Below the pieces are notes generated by a model that worked only from the letters and a program-made list of their open reading frames with translations, did no database searches and was not told the origin of the DNA. From the NCBI RefSeq assembly GCF_000308295.2, contig NZ_HG326654.1, forward strand, positions 429,694 to 493,693: a stretch of 64,000 bases of DNA, written 5' to 3'. Each line of letters begins with the position of its first letter. Position 1 is the stretch's first letter. The stretch comes from Afipia birgiae 34632. Its GTDB lineage: Bacteria > Pseudomonadota > Alphaproteobacteria > Rhizobiales > Xanthobacteraceae. The position numbers were made by a program, and so were the translations under genes. Below are positions 17,606 to 26,022 of the stretch, in pieces.

Positions 17606-18355
17606 ATGGCCGGACCGATCGAACAGTTTGAAATCAAGCCGATTCTGCAACTCGGCGAGATCGCCGGGCAGCAAATAAGTATCACGAACTCGACGGTATA
17701 CATGTTCGTGACGGTCGGCATGATCGGCCTCTTCATGCTTGTTTCAACGCAACGACGCGCCTTGGTGCCAGGACGATGGCAGGCCGCTTCGGAGCTTCTG
17801 TTCGAGTTCGTCGCGAAAACCGTGCGCGAAAACGCGGGCGAAGAGGGAATGCGGTTTTTCCCGCTGGTTTTTTCCTTGTTCACCTTCATTCTGGTGGCGA
17901 ACCTGCTCGGAATGCTCCCCTACGCTTTCACCGTCACGAGCCATCTCAGTGTGACCTTGGCGTTGGCAATGATGGTGTTTCTAACGGTCACCATCTACGG
18001 CGTGATGCGCAACGGTTTTGGCTTCCTTCGGCTCTTTCTGCCATCGGGCATTCCGCCATATATCGCGGTGTTCATTGTCCCTATTGAAGTGATTTCCTAT
18101 CTGTCGCGACCCGTAAGCCATTCGGTACGCTTGTTCGCGGTGATGCTCGCGGGACATATCACGTTGAAGGTATTCGCGAGTTTCGTCGTCGGTCTCGGCG
18201 GTCTCGGAACACTGGGCATTCTCGGAGCGACGATGCCGTTTCTAATGGTGTTGGCTCTTACCGCGCTGGAACTGCTGATGTCCGTCATCCAGGCCTACGT
18301 CTTTACTATGCTGACCTGCATGTACCTCAACGACGCCCTGCACCCGGGACACTAG
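17606..18355 (+). CDS. atpB: ATP synthase F0 subunit a (isolated gene)
   Basis: This 249-residue polytopic subunit a of the proton channel begins [20 protein letters not shown] and ends with the alphaproteobacterial signature [14 protein letters not shown]. The essential channel arginine is retained in [14 protein letters not shown], although the following Asn usual in RLFANMLAGH is Val here. ATG 17606 is chosen for its upstream ACAGGA and for family alignment; ATG 17591 is an alternative. The gene stands alone: neither atpI nor the c and b subunit genes flank it, and the next gene is sugE. It is probably a divergent second copy. Confidence 0.9.
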   Translation: MAGPIEQFEIKPILQLGEIAGQQISITNSTVYMFVTVGMIGLFMLVSTQRRALVPGRWQAASELLFEFVAKTVRENAGEEGMRFFPLVFSLFTFILVANLLGMLPYAFTVTSHLSVTLALAMMVFLTVTIYGVMRNGFGFLRLFLPSGIPPYIAVFIVPIEVISYLSRPVSHSVRLFAVMLAGHITLKVFASFVVGLGGLGTLGILGATMPFLMVLALTALELLMSVIQAYVFTMLTCMYLNDALHPGH

Positions 18356-18390
18356 CTTGGCTCCAAGGAGCCGCACGGTATTCAAATTCA

Positions 18391-18436
18391 GAGGAACGAC
18401 CTCCCCATTTTGGGCGCAATGACCGGGACGGCCCGG
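18391..18436 (+). promoter_or_regulatory. Guanidine-II-like riboswitch upstream of sugE (hairpin 1 atypical)
   Basis: Hairpin 2 (18423-18436) is CCGGG-ACGG-CCCGG, a canonical ACGR tetraloop on five perfect pairs. Hairpin 1 (18391-18403) is GAGG-AACGA-CCTC, with four pairs and one extra A in the loop. The spacing is 19 bases. GGAG of the sugE Shine-Dalgarno lies seven bases after hairpin 2. The class controls guanidinium exporters by exposing the ribosome site when guanidinium joins the two loops, which fits the downstream gene. The extra loop base may weaken it. Confidence 0.72.
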
Positions 18437-18454
18437 CCCAATGGAGAGTTGAAA

Positions 18455-18775
18455 ATGGCATGGATCTATCTGGTAGCGGCCGGCATTCTTGAAATCGTCT
18501 GGGCCTATTCGATGAAGCAATCGGAGGGCTTTACGAAGCTCGTTCCGAGCACAATCACCATCGTCATGATGATTGGCAGCTTTGCGCTGCTGTCCATCGC
18601 CATGAGAACACTTCCCCTCGGGACCGCCTATACGATCTGGACAGGCATCGGGGCCATAGGCGCGTTCCTTGTCGGGATCATCGTCCTCGGAGAGGCGATG
18701 ACAATGATGCGTATCGGCGCCGCGATCCTGATTGTTTCCGGTCTCGTTATGATGAAGCTCTCAACGTCGGCCTAA
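18455..18775 (+). CDS. sugE: SMR family guanidinium exporter
   Basis: This 106-residue protein has four membrane helices and is almost a textbook Gdx/SugE. It has GILEIVWAYSMKQSEGFT with the transport glutamate at about residue 13, GTAYTIWTGIGAIGAFLVGI in helix 3, and a C-terminal VMMKLSTSA. Gdx proteins work as antiparallel dimers that swap protons for guanidinium. The start ATG 18455 follows GGAGAGTTGAAA. The riboswitch just upstream supports this function over general drug export. Confidence 0.94.
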   Translation: MAWIYLVAAGILEIVWAYSMKQSEGFTKLVPSTITIVMMIGSFALLSIAMRTLPLGTAYTIWTGIGAIGAFLVGIIVLGEAMTMMRIGAAILIVSGLVMMKLSTSA

Positions 18776-19175
18776 TCTGGTGCTCGTGCGATGCACAAGC
18801 ATCATGCCGTGAGGCGCGATCAAAATTTGCGGTCATTCCCATGCGAATGGTGCGCCCGGCGCACGCGACATCGTGCGCGTAGACCAATGGCGCACCTACA
18901 TTGCCTGCACGGCATTTGCGCACCGTATAATCGGCATGAGAGTGGGGCAACATCGTCAACATAGCATCGGTAGCCGGCATGCGCGCCGGCGGACACTTTT
19001 CAAGCGCGACCATCGCGATCTTCGCGGCAGACACCATGACGCGGCCGATTGTATGGACGAAACAACGTACTCATGTAGCCAGAGACCGGCGCTCCGATTC
19101 CCGGCCTTGCAAAGCAGCAGCGGGAATGTCAATTGCCGACGACCTCGTGTTCCCATATCAGCAGCAGCAATGCAT
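18776..19175. other. Gene-poor intergenic region
   Basis: These 400 bp lie between convergent sugE and the GYD-domain gene. Frames on both strands are short and of odd composition; I recognise no domain. Decayed coding sequence is possible but unproven. Confidence 0.4.
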
Positions 19176-19559
19176 TCAGGCCTCACCGATCTCACGACTC
19201 GGATCGATCCCTACTCCGTAGTAATCGGCTTGGCCCGCCGATCTGAATTTCTGAGTGAGCTCGCCTGCCCGCTGGAAGGCTTTCTTCGTATCACTCGCCG
19301 TGAGCGCCACGGTTGTGGTTATGTCCGAAAGGCTTCCGCCAGCCGCGGCGGCAAGCACCGCTGAAATCATCGTTGGCTCATCCGGCGCTTCCGCTATGAT
19401 CAGCCAATCATAGGGACCCAAAGTCAGATACCAACTAATCAATCGAGCACCGGCGGCAGCGAACAACTCCGCAACCGCCTCGGAACGATCCTCCGGCTTC
19501 GCAGACATCCCCTTGATAGCAGCGGCGGTGTAACGACCTTGAGAAATGTAGATCGTCAT
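19176..19559 (-). CDS. GYD domain protein
   Basis: This 127-residue protein matches the GYD family of small alpha/beta proteins: it begins MTIYISQGRYTAAAIKGM and contains LISWYLTLGPYDWLIIAEAP around residues 40-60, where the family name motif (GxYD) lies. Members are related to dimeric alpha-beta barrels; their biochemical role is not established. It is separated by 195 bases from the gene upstream, so it may be transcribed on its own. Confidence 0.87.
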   Translation of the reverse strand: MTIYISQGRYTAAAIKGMSAKPEDRSEAVAELFAAAGARLISWYLTLGPYDWLIIAEAPDEPTMISAVLAAAAGGSLSDITTTVALTASDTKKAFQRAGELTQKFRSAGQADYYGVGIDPSREIGEA

Positions 19560-19754
19560 GCTGGTCTCCTTTGCATTCGCCAGTTCTATCCAACTCAGGG
19601 CGCATTCTTACTACTCCCAACCGACATTCATTGGATGTTGTCCGATCCCAAGTTCGAGGCGAAACGGACGTTCGTACCGATGCGCAAATTGAACCGAAGA
19701 GAAACCACTCGTTGCACAAGCGCTCTGAGGCGGGCTGTCCAGCTCGGCACATCA

Positions 19755-20264
19755 TCAAGGCTTGACATATGCCCATCCCTGCTCCTGCAACTCCATGACG
19801 CGCACAACGCCGGATTTCACAACTTTCGCCTCTGAAACGAGCGGAATTTCCTTGTTCTCGGCCTTGCTCATATTTTCTTGGGTATTGCCGCAGGCCTTGA
19901 AGGAGATTGCTGGATTGTCCACCGCGATCGCCGTGATCCGCGCCTTAACCGGCGAAGTGTCGTCGCGCAGCATATGCAGGCCGGGACCGAAAGTGACGAT
20001 CTCGATCGTCACTTTCTCGCCGATGTCCTTATAATACTGCGCGACGTTCGTTGCATTGTTGAGCGCGAGATTCATCATCGCGGGCTCGTTTGTATTTACC
20101 TGCAAGACAAGCTGGTGCTGCTTCTTTTCAGCAGCAGGCCGCTTCGACGTCTGCGGTGTCGCCTGCTTCCTTTCCTGCGCCGCCCAGGATGGCGCAACGA
20201 TGAGCAGGGCTATGAGGCTTGCTGCTACTGCACTGACAAATCGTCCAAATTCCATCATCACCAT
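19755..20264 (-). CDS. Exported DsrE-like protein
   Basis: This 169-residue protein has an N-terminal signal peptide (hydrophobic residues 8-28 ending in PSWAAQ). The mature part, from QLVLQVNTNEPAMMNLALNN through IEIVTFGPGLHMLR to ISFKACGNT, matches the DsrE/DsrF-like fold, with a single conserved cysteine at the usual place. Cytoplasmic DsrE proteins carry sulfur as persulfide; secreted versions are widespread but uncharacterised. It is the last gene of the cluster running down from 23628, with a 24-base gap to the VasI-like gene. Confidence 0.82.
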   Translation of the reverse strand: MVMMEFGRFVSAVAASLIALLIVAPSWAAQERKQATPQTSKRPAAEKKQHQLVLQVNTNEPAMMNLALNNATNVAQYYKDIGEKVTIEIVTFGPGLHMLRDDTSPVKARITAIAVDNPAISFKACGNTQENMSKAENKEIPLVSEAKVVKSGVVRVMELQEQGWAYVKP

Positions 20265-20288
20265 CTCCCGCGCTAGTTCGAGGACCGA

Positions 20289-20921
20289 TCAATTGCGTGG
20301 CTTGGCAACCGCGCGAGGCCACTTGCACGCTGCGGCTATCTTGTCTCGGACTATCTTCAATCCGTCGAGGGAAAAATACCCGTCATGGGCGGCACCACCC
20401 CGGGTGGAGAGACGAACGGCAATGCCGCCCTTTTCGGGGAGCGACAGCAGAAAGTGCACAACATCACCGCGGAATGCTGCGCCTGCTCCAAACGTTGGCG
20501 AGCCCGCTAGAAACTGCACCGGTCGATCCTCATTGATACGATAGGATATGGTGTACTCCTCGCCAACGCGTGAGGTCGCTGGTCCTGTAACCACCAATTC
20601 AGTGCGACCAGCGCGGCAGTGAATGGAGAGCTCCATGGATGAACTGTTCGGGCCACCACGAGAAGCACTCCTGGCAGCGACGATCGGCGTATAGTCAACA
20701 GGTGAAGTGGTCTCGCTGATAATCCAGTTGCGGCCATCCAGTGCCGTGCCAGTCGCCGGCGCAATATCGCGCGATAGCCTATCCAGGCACGCTAGCCGCT
20801 CCACGCGCTCCATCAGGGAGCAGGCGCGAAGATTTACCATTGGGTCGCTAGCGCTTTGTGCAAAAGCGATTCCGGTTGCAACCTCAAATGCAACAGATAG
20901 GGGAATCCCAGCGGCTTTCAT
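20289..20921 (-). CDS. Exported VasI/TagO-like protein
   Basis: This is a 210-residue secreted protein. From ATG 20921 it starts with a signal-like segment (MKAAGIPLSVAFEVATGIAF, then AQSA). The mature part begins with a cysteine-rich block (LRACSLMERVERLACLDRLS) and continues with WIISETTSPVDYTPIVAA and a strand-rich domain with IHCRAGRTEL and YRINEDRPVQF. This order (CxxI..RLACyD, S.iDD.p.v, RC..n.tel, yriD) is that of the VasI/TagO proteins found near some type VI secretion loci. No type VI genes are present here. The ATG overlaps the TAXI gene stop as ATGA, so translation is coupled. Confidence 0.75.
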   Translation of the reverse strand: MKAAGIPLSVAFEVATGIAFAQSASDPMVNLRACSLMERVERLACLDRLSRDIAPATGTALDGRNWIISETTSPVDYTPIVAARSASRGGPNSSSMELSIHCRAGRTELVVTGPATSRVGEEYTISYRINEDRPVQFLAGSPTFGAGAAFRGDVVHFLLSLPEKGGIAVRLSTRGGAAHDGYFSLDGLKIVRDKIAAACKWPRAVAKPRN

Positions 20922-21946
20922 CGGGATGCCTGCCCTCCGCGTGCTTGACGATCCAGCCATCCCTGCGCTGCGGAGAAACGTGCGAGGCCGGGGACCGACG
21001 CTGCGAGATTGATCGACTTCCATTTCGCATCGAAACCAGGCGCTTGCAGCCGGTCAATCCGGGAAAACAGGTAATCGACGAAACGGGCAACGCGCAGATA
21101 ACGGTTCGACTGTGCAGGCCAATTGAAGGCGACGAGAACCGTCGGCACCGCGATCGTCGGCACGCGGTCGCCTTGCTTGATCAAATTGGGATACTCGCTC
21201 GCCTCCAATCCCGCGGGAAGATAGTAATCCTCGAACTTGCTTTCGTAGTTCACCGGCAGGAACTTGAAACCAGTACCCCATCCTCCGCGCAGGAAGGCAT
21301 CAACCGGCTTCGACGTGATAAAAACGACAGCCGCCATTTCGCCTTTGCGCATCTGCTCCAGCGCGATCTGATGGGGAATGAAGGTCTTTTCGACGTTAAT
21401 ACCGAGGCGGCTGAAAATCAGCGGACCTGAATAGGCTGCTGCCGTGCCTTGGGTGTTGAAATTCACCTTCTTGCCAACAAGATCCTGCAGGCTTTCTATC
21501 TCCGGCCTCACGAAGATATGCAGTTCCGACGGGAAGAGGTTGAGAAGATAGGCGATCCGTCGCCGGATTTCGGGTACCTGAATCTTGTACTCTTCGAGTG
21601 CGTCGGAATTGATAATCGCCATATCGACGCCACGCAGATAAAGGAGCGAGTTCAGATTTTCCGTAGCCCCCCGGGTGACAATGGGGAGGACATGCATATT
21701 TGGTCCGTCATCGACGACGCGGGCAATCTCTGCAGCAAGACGGATTGGTGCACCCTCGAGCAAGCCACCGGCCAGGCCGACCGTCCAGGCATTCATCTTC
21801 TCTTTTTCCGACTCATGCGCCGGGACACGTCGTGGCGAACGGTCGCTTTGCGTCTGTGCATCGGCATTGACTGACTGAAGCGCCAGCATGGCCGGAACCA
21901 ACGCGGCAAGGAAAAGCAATAGGCGTGGTCTAAGAAATTTTCTCAC
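20918..21946 (-). CDS. TAXI family TRAP transporter solute-binding protein (orphan)
   Basis: This is a 342-residue periplasmic binding protein of the TAXI family, with the characteristic segments AWTVGLAGGLLEGAPIRLA, GVDMAIINSDALEEY and LVGKKVNFNTQGTAAAYSG. The GTG at 21946 is preferred: GAGGG lies seven bases upstream and it starts directly at a clean signal peptide (VRKFLRPRLLLFLAALVPAM). ATG 21994 is an alternative giving 16 more residues. No TRAP membrane subunits (DctQM or the 4TM-12TM fusion) are nearby, so it may serve a distant transporter or a sensing role. It is coupled by ATGA to the VasI-like gene. Confidence 0.85.
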   Translation of the reverse strand: MRKFLRPRLLLFLAALVPAMLALQSVNADAQTQSDRSPRRVPAHESEKEKMNAWTVGLAGGLLEGAPIRLAAEIARVVDDGPNMHVLPIVTRGATENLNSLLYLRGVDMAIINSDALEEYKIQVPEIRRRIAYLLNLFPSELHIFVRPEIESLQDLVGKKVNFNTQGTAAAYSGPLIFSRLGINVEKTFIPHQIALEQMRKGEMAAVVFITSKPVDAFLRGGWGTGFKFLPVNYESKFEDYYLPAGLEASEYPNLIKQGDRVPTIAVPTVLVAFNWPAQSNRYLRVARFVDYLFSRIDRLQAPGFDAKWKSINLAASVPGLARFSAAQGWLDRQARGGQASR

Positions 21947-22005
21947 CAATGAGCCCTCATGAGCGTCAAATTCAGCTTTCCGACTACCCGCCATCACCGC
22001 CGGCC

Positions 22006-23628
22006 CTACTGCCGCAACGCGTTGATTCGATCCTTCGCTTCCTGAATGCCACCGGCATAAGCATTTGCGTAGAATTCGCGCGCCTTCGTCGTATCGCCGC
22101 GCGTCCCATATGTCCCCCAAGCGGAGAGAATGACGGGATCATATGTCTCTGCGAGAGTGAAGCTTGCTTGCGCACTTCCCGTCTGGGCAGCACGCTCAAG
22201 CACTACCCGCGCGGCGCCGATATCACCCTGACGGAGCAGCGCGCTGGCGCGCGATATCAACCGCGCGGCTTCCGGACTACCTTGCGATTCTGCGGCAGGA
22301 TGCTGCTCCGCCGCGACCACTATCGGACTGTTCGCCGCAGGCTGAAACGCAATGCGCGGATCAGCCCTGCCGCGAGCGAGTTCAAGTTCGCGCTCAAGCG
22401 CTTCCGCCCTGTTGCGCTCCTGTTGCAAAGACTGTCGCAATCCTTCCGTAGCGCTCTCCGCCGCCAACTTGAGCTTCGTCGCTTCGTCCCTTCCCTTGTT
22501 TGATAGTGCCGCGTACGTGTCGATCTCGCGGCGCGCTGTCGCGAGCTCCTGTGCCAGTGCTTCGGCCCTGTGGTGCTCCTGTTGCAAAGATCGGCGCAAT
22601 CCTTCCATAGCGCTCGCCGCCGCCTGCTTGAGCTGTGCCGCTTCGTCCTTCTCCTTGTCTAACAACGCTGTGTGGGTGTCGATCTCGCGGCGCGCCGTCG
22701 CGAGCTCCTGTGCCAGTGCTTCGGCCCTGTCGCGCTCGCGTTGCAAGGATTTCCGCATCTCCGCCGCGGTGCTTTCCGCTACCTGCTTGAGCGGTCCCGC
22801 CTCGTCCTTCTCCTTGTCTGACAACGCTGCGTGCGCGTCGATCTCGAGGCGCGCTGCTGCAAGTTCCCGCGCGAGGGCTTCGGCCCTGTCGTGCTCGCGC
22901 TGCAAGGCTTGCCGTATCTCCGCAGCGCTTTCTGCCACCTGCTTGAACTGCGCCAGTTCCTCCCCCGCCGGCATCTGAGTGTTTGCCCGATCGGCTTCGG
23001 CCTGCCGCTGAAGTGGCGCAAGATCCCACGTTACCGGGTCGACGTTCCGCGAGTCCTGTGGACGGCGGATTTCTTGATCGACGGCCTTTGCGCCGGCCGT
23101 GCCGCTTCGAGCGATATCCAAATGACCGGCGTATCGGGTCTCGGGCTCGGCGCGCAAAAGATACATACCGACGAGTGCCGCTACGATAATGATTACGGTG
23201 ATCGAAGAAGCAGCGAATCGCCCGCGTGTGTGCGGCGTGTGCATCGCTATGACCGGTGACGTCTGTGCTTCGACTACCGCATTCATGGATACCGCGTTCG
23301 CAACCGGTCGATGTTCAATCGCGTCACTGGCTGCCGCTGACTGTCGTGGCGCAGACCTGTCAGAGGAGAAGAAGTTGAAGGGATGGAAGAAGTTGTAGCC
23401 GCGCCTCCGCGACGCCAACGGCCCGACCTGAGAATCCTCTGGCAGGGCATATTTGTCGCCGGGCATCGCATACCAATGTGTCGGCGTTATTTTGCTTGGC
23501 TCTCCGTTCTCTCCGATCCAGTTTCCAGCCTCAATTGACCACTGAGCAACGTCATAGGTTCCGCTCGCGTCATCTTCAAGAATGACGACTTTCCCGTCCC
23601 TCGGGGCCGTGTCGATCACTTGGCGCAT
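22006..23628 (-). CDS. Membrane-anchored coiled-coil protein with SEL1/TPR-like C-terminus
   Basis: This 540-residue protein (from ATG 23628) has four parts. The N-terminal domain of about 60 residues (RQVIDTAPRDGKVVILEDDA, ending THWYAMPGD) resembles small domains common in Bradyrhizobium hypotheticals. One membrane helix lies at about 141-159 (SSITVIIIVAALVGMYLL). Four near-identical 53-residue helical repeats (about 226-422) form a long coiled coil. The C-terminal SEL1/TPR-like segment has LLRQGDIGAARVVLERAAQT and FYANAYAGGIQEAKDRI. The topology predicts a cytoplasmic N-terminus and a periplasmic coil. The open frame begins at 23748, an alternative start. It heads the cluster with TAXI, VasI-like and DsrE-like genes. 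Confidence 0.75.
   Translation of the reverse strand: MRQVIDTAPRDGKVVILEDDASGTYDVAQWSIEAGNWIGENGEPSKITPTHWYAMPGDKYALPEDSQVGPLASRRRGYNFFHPFNFFSSDRSAPRQSAAASDAIEHRPVANAVSMNAVVEAQTSPVIAMHTPHTRGRFAASSITVIIIVAALVGMYLLRAEPETRYAGHLDIARSGTAGAKAVDQEIRRPQDSRNVDPVTWDLAPLQRQAEADRANTQMPAGEELAQFKQVAESAAEIRQALQREHDRAEALARELAAARLEIDAHAALSDKEKDEAGPLKQVAESTAAEMRKSLQRERDRAEALAQELATARREIDTHTALLDKEKDEAAQLKQAAASAMEGLRRSLQQEHHRAEALAQELATARREIDTYAALSNKGRDEATKLKLAAESATEGLRQSLQQERNRAEALERELELARGRADPRIAFQPAANSPIVVAAEQHPAAESQGSPEAARLISRASALLRQGDIGAARVVLERAAQTGSAQASFTLAETYDPVILSAWGTYGTRGDTTKAREFYANAYAGGIQEAKDRINALRQ
22363..22953 (-). repeat. Four tandem ~159-bp coding repeats
   Basis: The coiled-coil part of the preceding gene consists of three full and one partial copy of a unit of about 53 codons. 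Each unit carries RAEALAQELATARREID-like and LSDKEKDEA-like segments. Strong DNA similarity between units suggests recent unequal crossing-over and predicts length variation between strains. Confidence 0.8.
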
Positions 23629-23896
23629 GCGAGACGCCTGTTCTGACAGTGTTATCCGACCGTTTACAGACTTTATTCCACTTGTAGCCGACCCAAGATA
23701 ATCCTTTTGGCTATGGGTCAGAGCGCCAAATGCCCCGAGTTCCCGCAATCGGTTTTCAGTTCATTTTGGATTTCTGCTCCATGTCGCGTGAAAATTCAGA
23801 GACCATCAAGACCTTGGAAAATGAGCGCCGCTCAGCACGTCGCTGGTATGATCGGGGCAAGGATCTAAAAGCCGCACAGTCCTTACGGAGGTCAGC

Positions 23897-24250
23897 GTGC
23901 GAACACTACTTGCAGGAGCGATGGCGTTCGCATTGTCCAACACGCCTCTCTGTGCCCTGCCTCCCGACAACGCCGACCCGGCATTGGTCCCTTGGTTCAA
24001 GAGTTTGAGGCAGCCGGGAACGGGTGCGGAATGTTGCTCAATCGCGGATTGCCGCACCGCTGAAGTGCGCCGGGATAGCCAAGGTTATGAGGTCAAGATT
24101 GACCACAAGTGGCATGTCTCAGCGATTTTTTGGCTCCGGGTCCCGGCAGAGAGGATACTCGATGAGCACAGCAACCCAACCGGGGGCGCAGTGTTGTGCT
24201 ACACGCCGGAGGCAGGCATCCTCTGCTTCATCCCGCCACCCGAAAGCTAA
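23897..24250 (+). CDS. Small exported cysteine-containing hypothetical protein
   Basis: This 117-residue protein starts with GTG at 23897, six bases after a GGAGG. The signal peptide is RTLLAGAMAFALSNTPLCALP. The mature part has ECCSIADCR and later single cysteines (VLCYTPE, ILCFIPP), suggesting disulfides in the periplasm. I recognise the pattern as a recurrent Bradyrhizobium-type hypothetical but know no function. Confidence 0.75.
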   Translation: MRTLLAGAMAFALSNTPLCALPPDNADPALVPWFKSLRQPGTGAECCSIADCRTAEVRRDSQGYEVKIDHKWHVSAIFWLRVPAERILDEHSNPTGGAVLCYTPEAGILCFIPPPES

Positions 24251-24505
24251 GATTCGGACCATCGGTGGGTGCAGCCCGCAAACTTGACTAAGCCAACTCC
24301 GCTACAAGCGAACCACCCGCACCCGCTCGGCGATAAACTACGGTCGTTCGCCGATGACAGTTTCTGGACGACCTTTCGCGCTCGCCGGGTCGCAGGGATG
24401 CTTACGTCAGAGCCATGCGGAACACAGGGTGCTCGGACATGGGGTGCTCGACGGGCTGCGATCAGGTTGATAAGCCCTCTTCGCAGGGAGACTTTGAGTC
24501 GAGAC

Positions 24506-25993
24506 ATGACCGTTGCAATCGAGATGGGACACACGACGGCAGGCGCGTCGGCGGCTCTGGACCTGGAAGAACTTCTGGCAACCCGCCTGCTCGTGCAGGG
24601 CAATTCGGGTTCCGGCAAATCTCATCTGCTGCGCCGGCTGCTGGAACAGAGTGCCCCCTGGGTGCAGCAAACCATTATCGACCCCGAAGGCGACTTCGTT
24701 TCGCTGGCCGACCGTTTCGGTCACCTCGTGATTGATGCCGATGACCATACCGAGCGGGGCCTGCAGGTCGCCGGCGAGCGTGCGCGCATCCATCGCATTT
24801 CCACAGTGCTCAATCTCGAAGGCCTCGATGCCGAGAATCAGATGCGGCGCGCCGCCGCCTTCCTCGGCGGACTTTTCGAAGTCGTCCGCGACCACTGGTA
24901 CCCCATGCTGGTGGTGGTGGATGAGGCACAGCTCTTCGCGCCCGCAGTCGCAGGGGAGGTTTCGGACGAGGCGCGCAAACTTTCTCTCGGCGCCATGACT
25001 AACCTGATGTGCCGTGGCCGCAAACGCGGGCTGGCGGGCATCATCGCAACCCAGCGACTGGCAAAGCTCGCCAAGAACGTCGCTGCCGAGGCTTCCAATT
25101 TCCTCATGGGCCGAACCTTTCTGGATATCGACATGGCGCGCGCCGCCGACCTTCTGGGCATGGAACGGCGACAAGCAGACGCCTTCCGGGATCTTGAACG
25201 CGGGCAATTCATGGCGCTGGGCCCGGCCCTCTCCCGCCGTCCCCTGGGGCTCCGCATCGGTCCAACGGATACCCAGCCACGCAATGCGACTCCGCGACTT
25301 TTGCCGCTGCCGGAAGCGACGCTGGAGGACGCGCGCGCCGTTATCCTGGCAGCCCCTCCACCCGAGAATACCCGGCCCCAACGCCGGTCGTCGCCAGACC
25401 TCCTCGGTCAGCTCATGGCGGCGAAGTCCGCGGCGCTGGAGATCCGTCCCGAAGCGGCGGAGCAGTCACTCAGCGCGGAAGAACTGGCGGAGCGGCGCGA
25501 GCGGGTGGACCAGATTCTATGCGCCGTTATGGCTGAACCGGACGCAGGATTTCGTGCAATCGGCGTCCTCTATCAGGAATTCGTGGTCCGCTGCCGAATA
25601 GCGGGCCTTGGTTCGGCCGTACCGGACTTGACTGAATTCCGTCGCATGCTGACGCGCGCTCGCGCTGGGCTCGGCTCCGATGTGGCAGAAGATGACGCGT
25701 GGCAGGATGTCTCCATCCGCGCCTCCATTCTGCCCGAGGATATGCAGGGGGTCTTCATGATGATCGCCCGTGCCGCGAAGGAAGGTTGGCCCTGCCCGAA
25801 CGATGCCGCAATTGCCCGCGCCTATGGCTCACACTCGTTGCGCCGTGCACGGCGTCTGCTGACCTACATCGAGGAACAGGGCCTCATCGTTTGCCAGCTT
25901 GACGGTGCTGGTCGGCGGATCGTGACGCTTGTCGAACTCGCCTGGGCGACGGCACCAGGTGACCCCAATGCGGAAGAACTACCTGTGGACTAA
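24506..25993 (+). CDS. HerA-like ATPase (DUF87 helicase domain)
   Basis: This 495-residue protein of the HerA/FtsK superfamily has Walker A GNSGSGKSH near residue 34 and Walker B MLVVVDEAQLF about 100 residues later. The sensor and arginine-finger region is in RGRKRGLAGIIATQRLAKL. The C-terminal half contains a winged-helix-like region (YGSHSLRRARRLLTYIEEQG). HerA normally forms hexamers that work with the NurA nuclease in DNA end processing; no nurA or recombination partner is adjacent. ATG 24506 is chosen because the upstream extension to 24269 is not protein-like; 24524 is also possible. Confidence 0.85.
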   Translation: MTVAIEMGHTTAGASAALDLEELLATRLLVQGNSGSGKSHLLRRLLEQSAPWVQQTIIDPEGDFVSLADRFGHLVIDADDHTERGLQVAGERARIHRISTVLNLEGLDAENQMRRAAAFLGGLFEVVRDHWYPMLVVVDEAQLFAPAVAGEVSDEARKLSLGAMTNLMCRGRKRGLAGIIATQRLAKLAKNVAAEASNFLMGRTFLDIDMARAADLLGMERRQADAFRDLERGQFMALGPALSRRPLGLRIGPTDTQPRNATPRLLPLPEATLEDARAVILAAPPPENTRPQRRSSPDLLGQLMAAKSAALEIRPEAAEQSLSAEELAERRERVDQILCAVMAEPDAGFRAIGVLYQEFVVRCRIAGLGSAVPDLTEFRRMLTRARAGLGSDVAEDDAWQDVSIRASILPEDMQGVFMMIARAAKEGWPCPNDAAIARAYGSHSLRRARRLLTYIEEQGLIVCQLDGAGRRIVTLVELAWATAPGDPNAEELPVD

Positions 25994-26022
25994 GGCCGCA
26001 GCGGTCTCGCCCAGGGGCGCCA

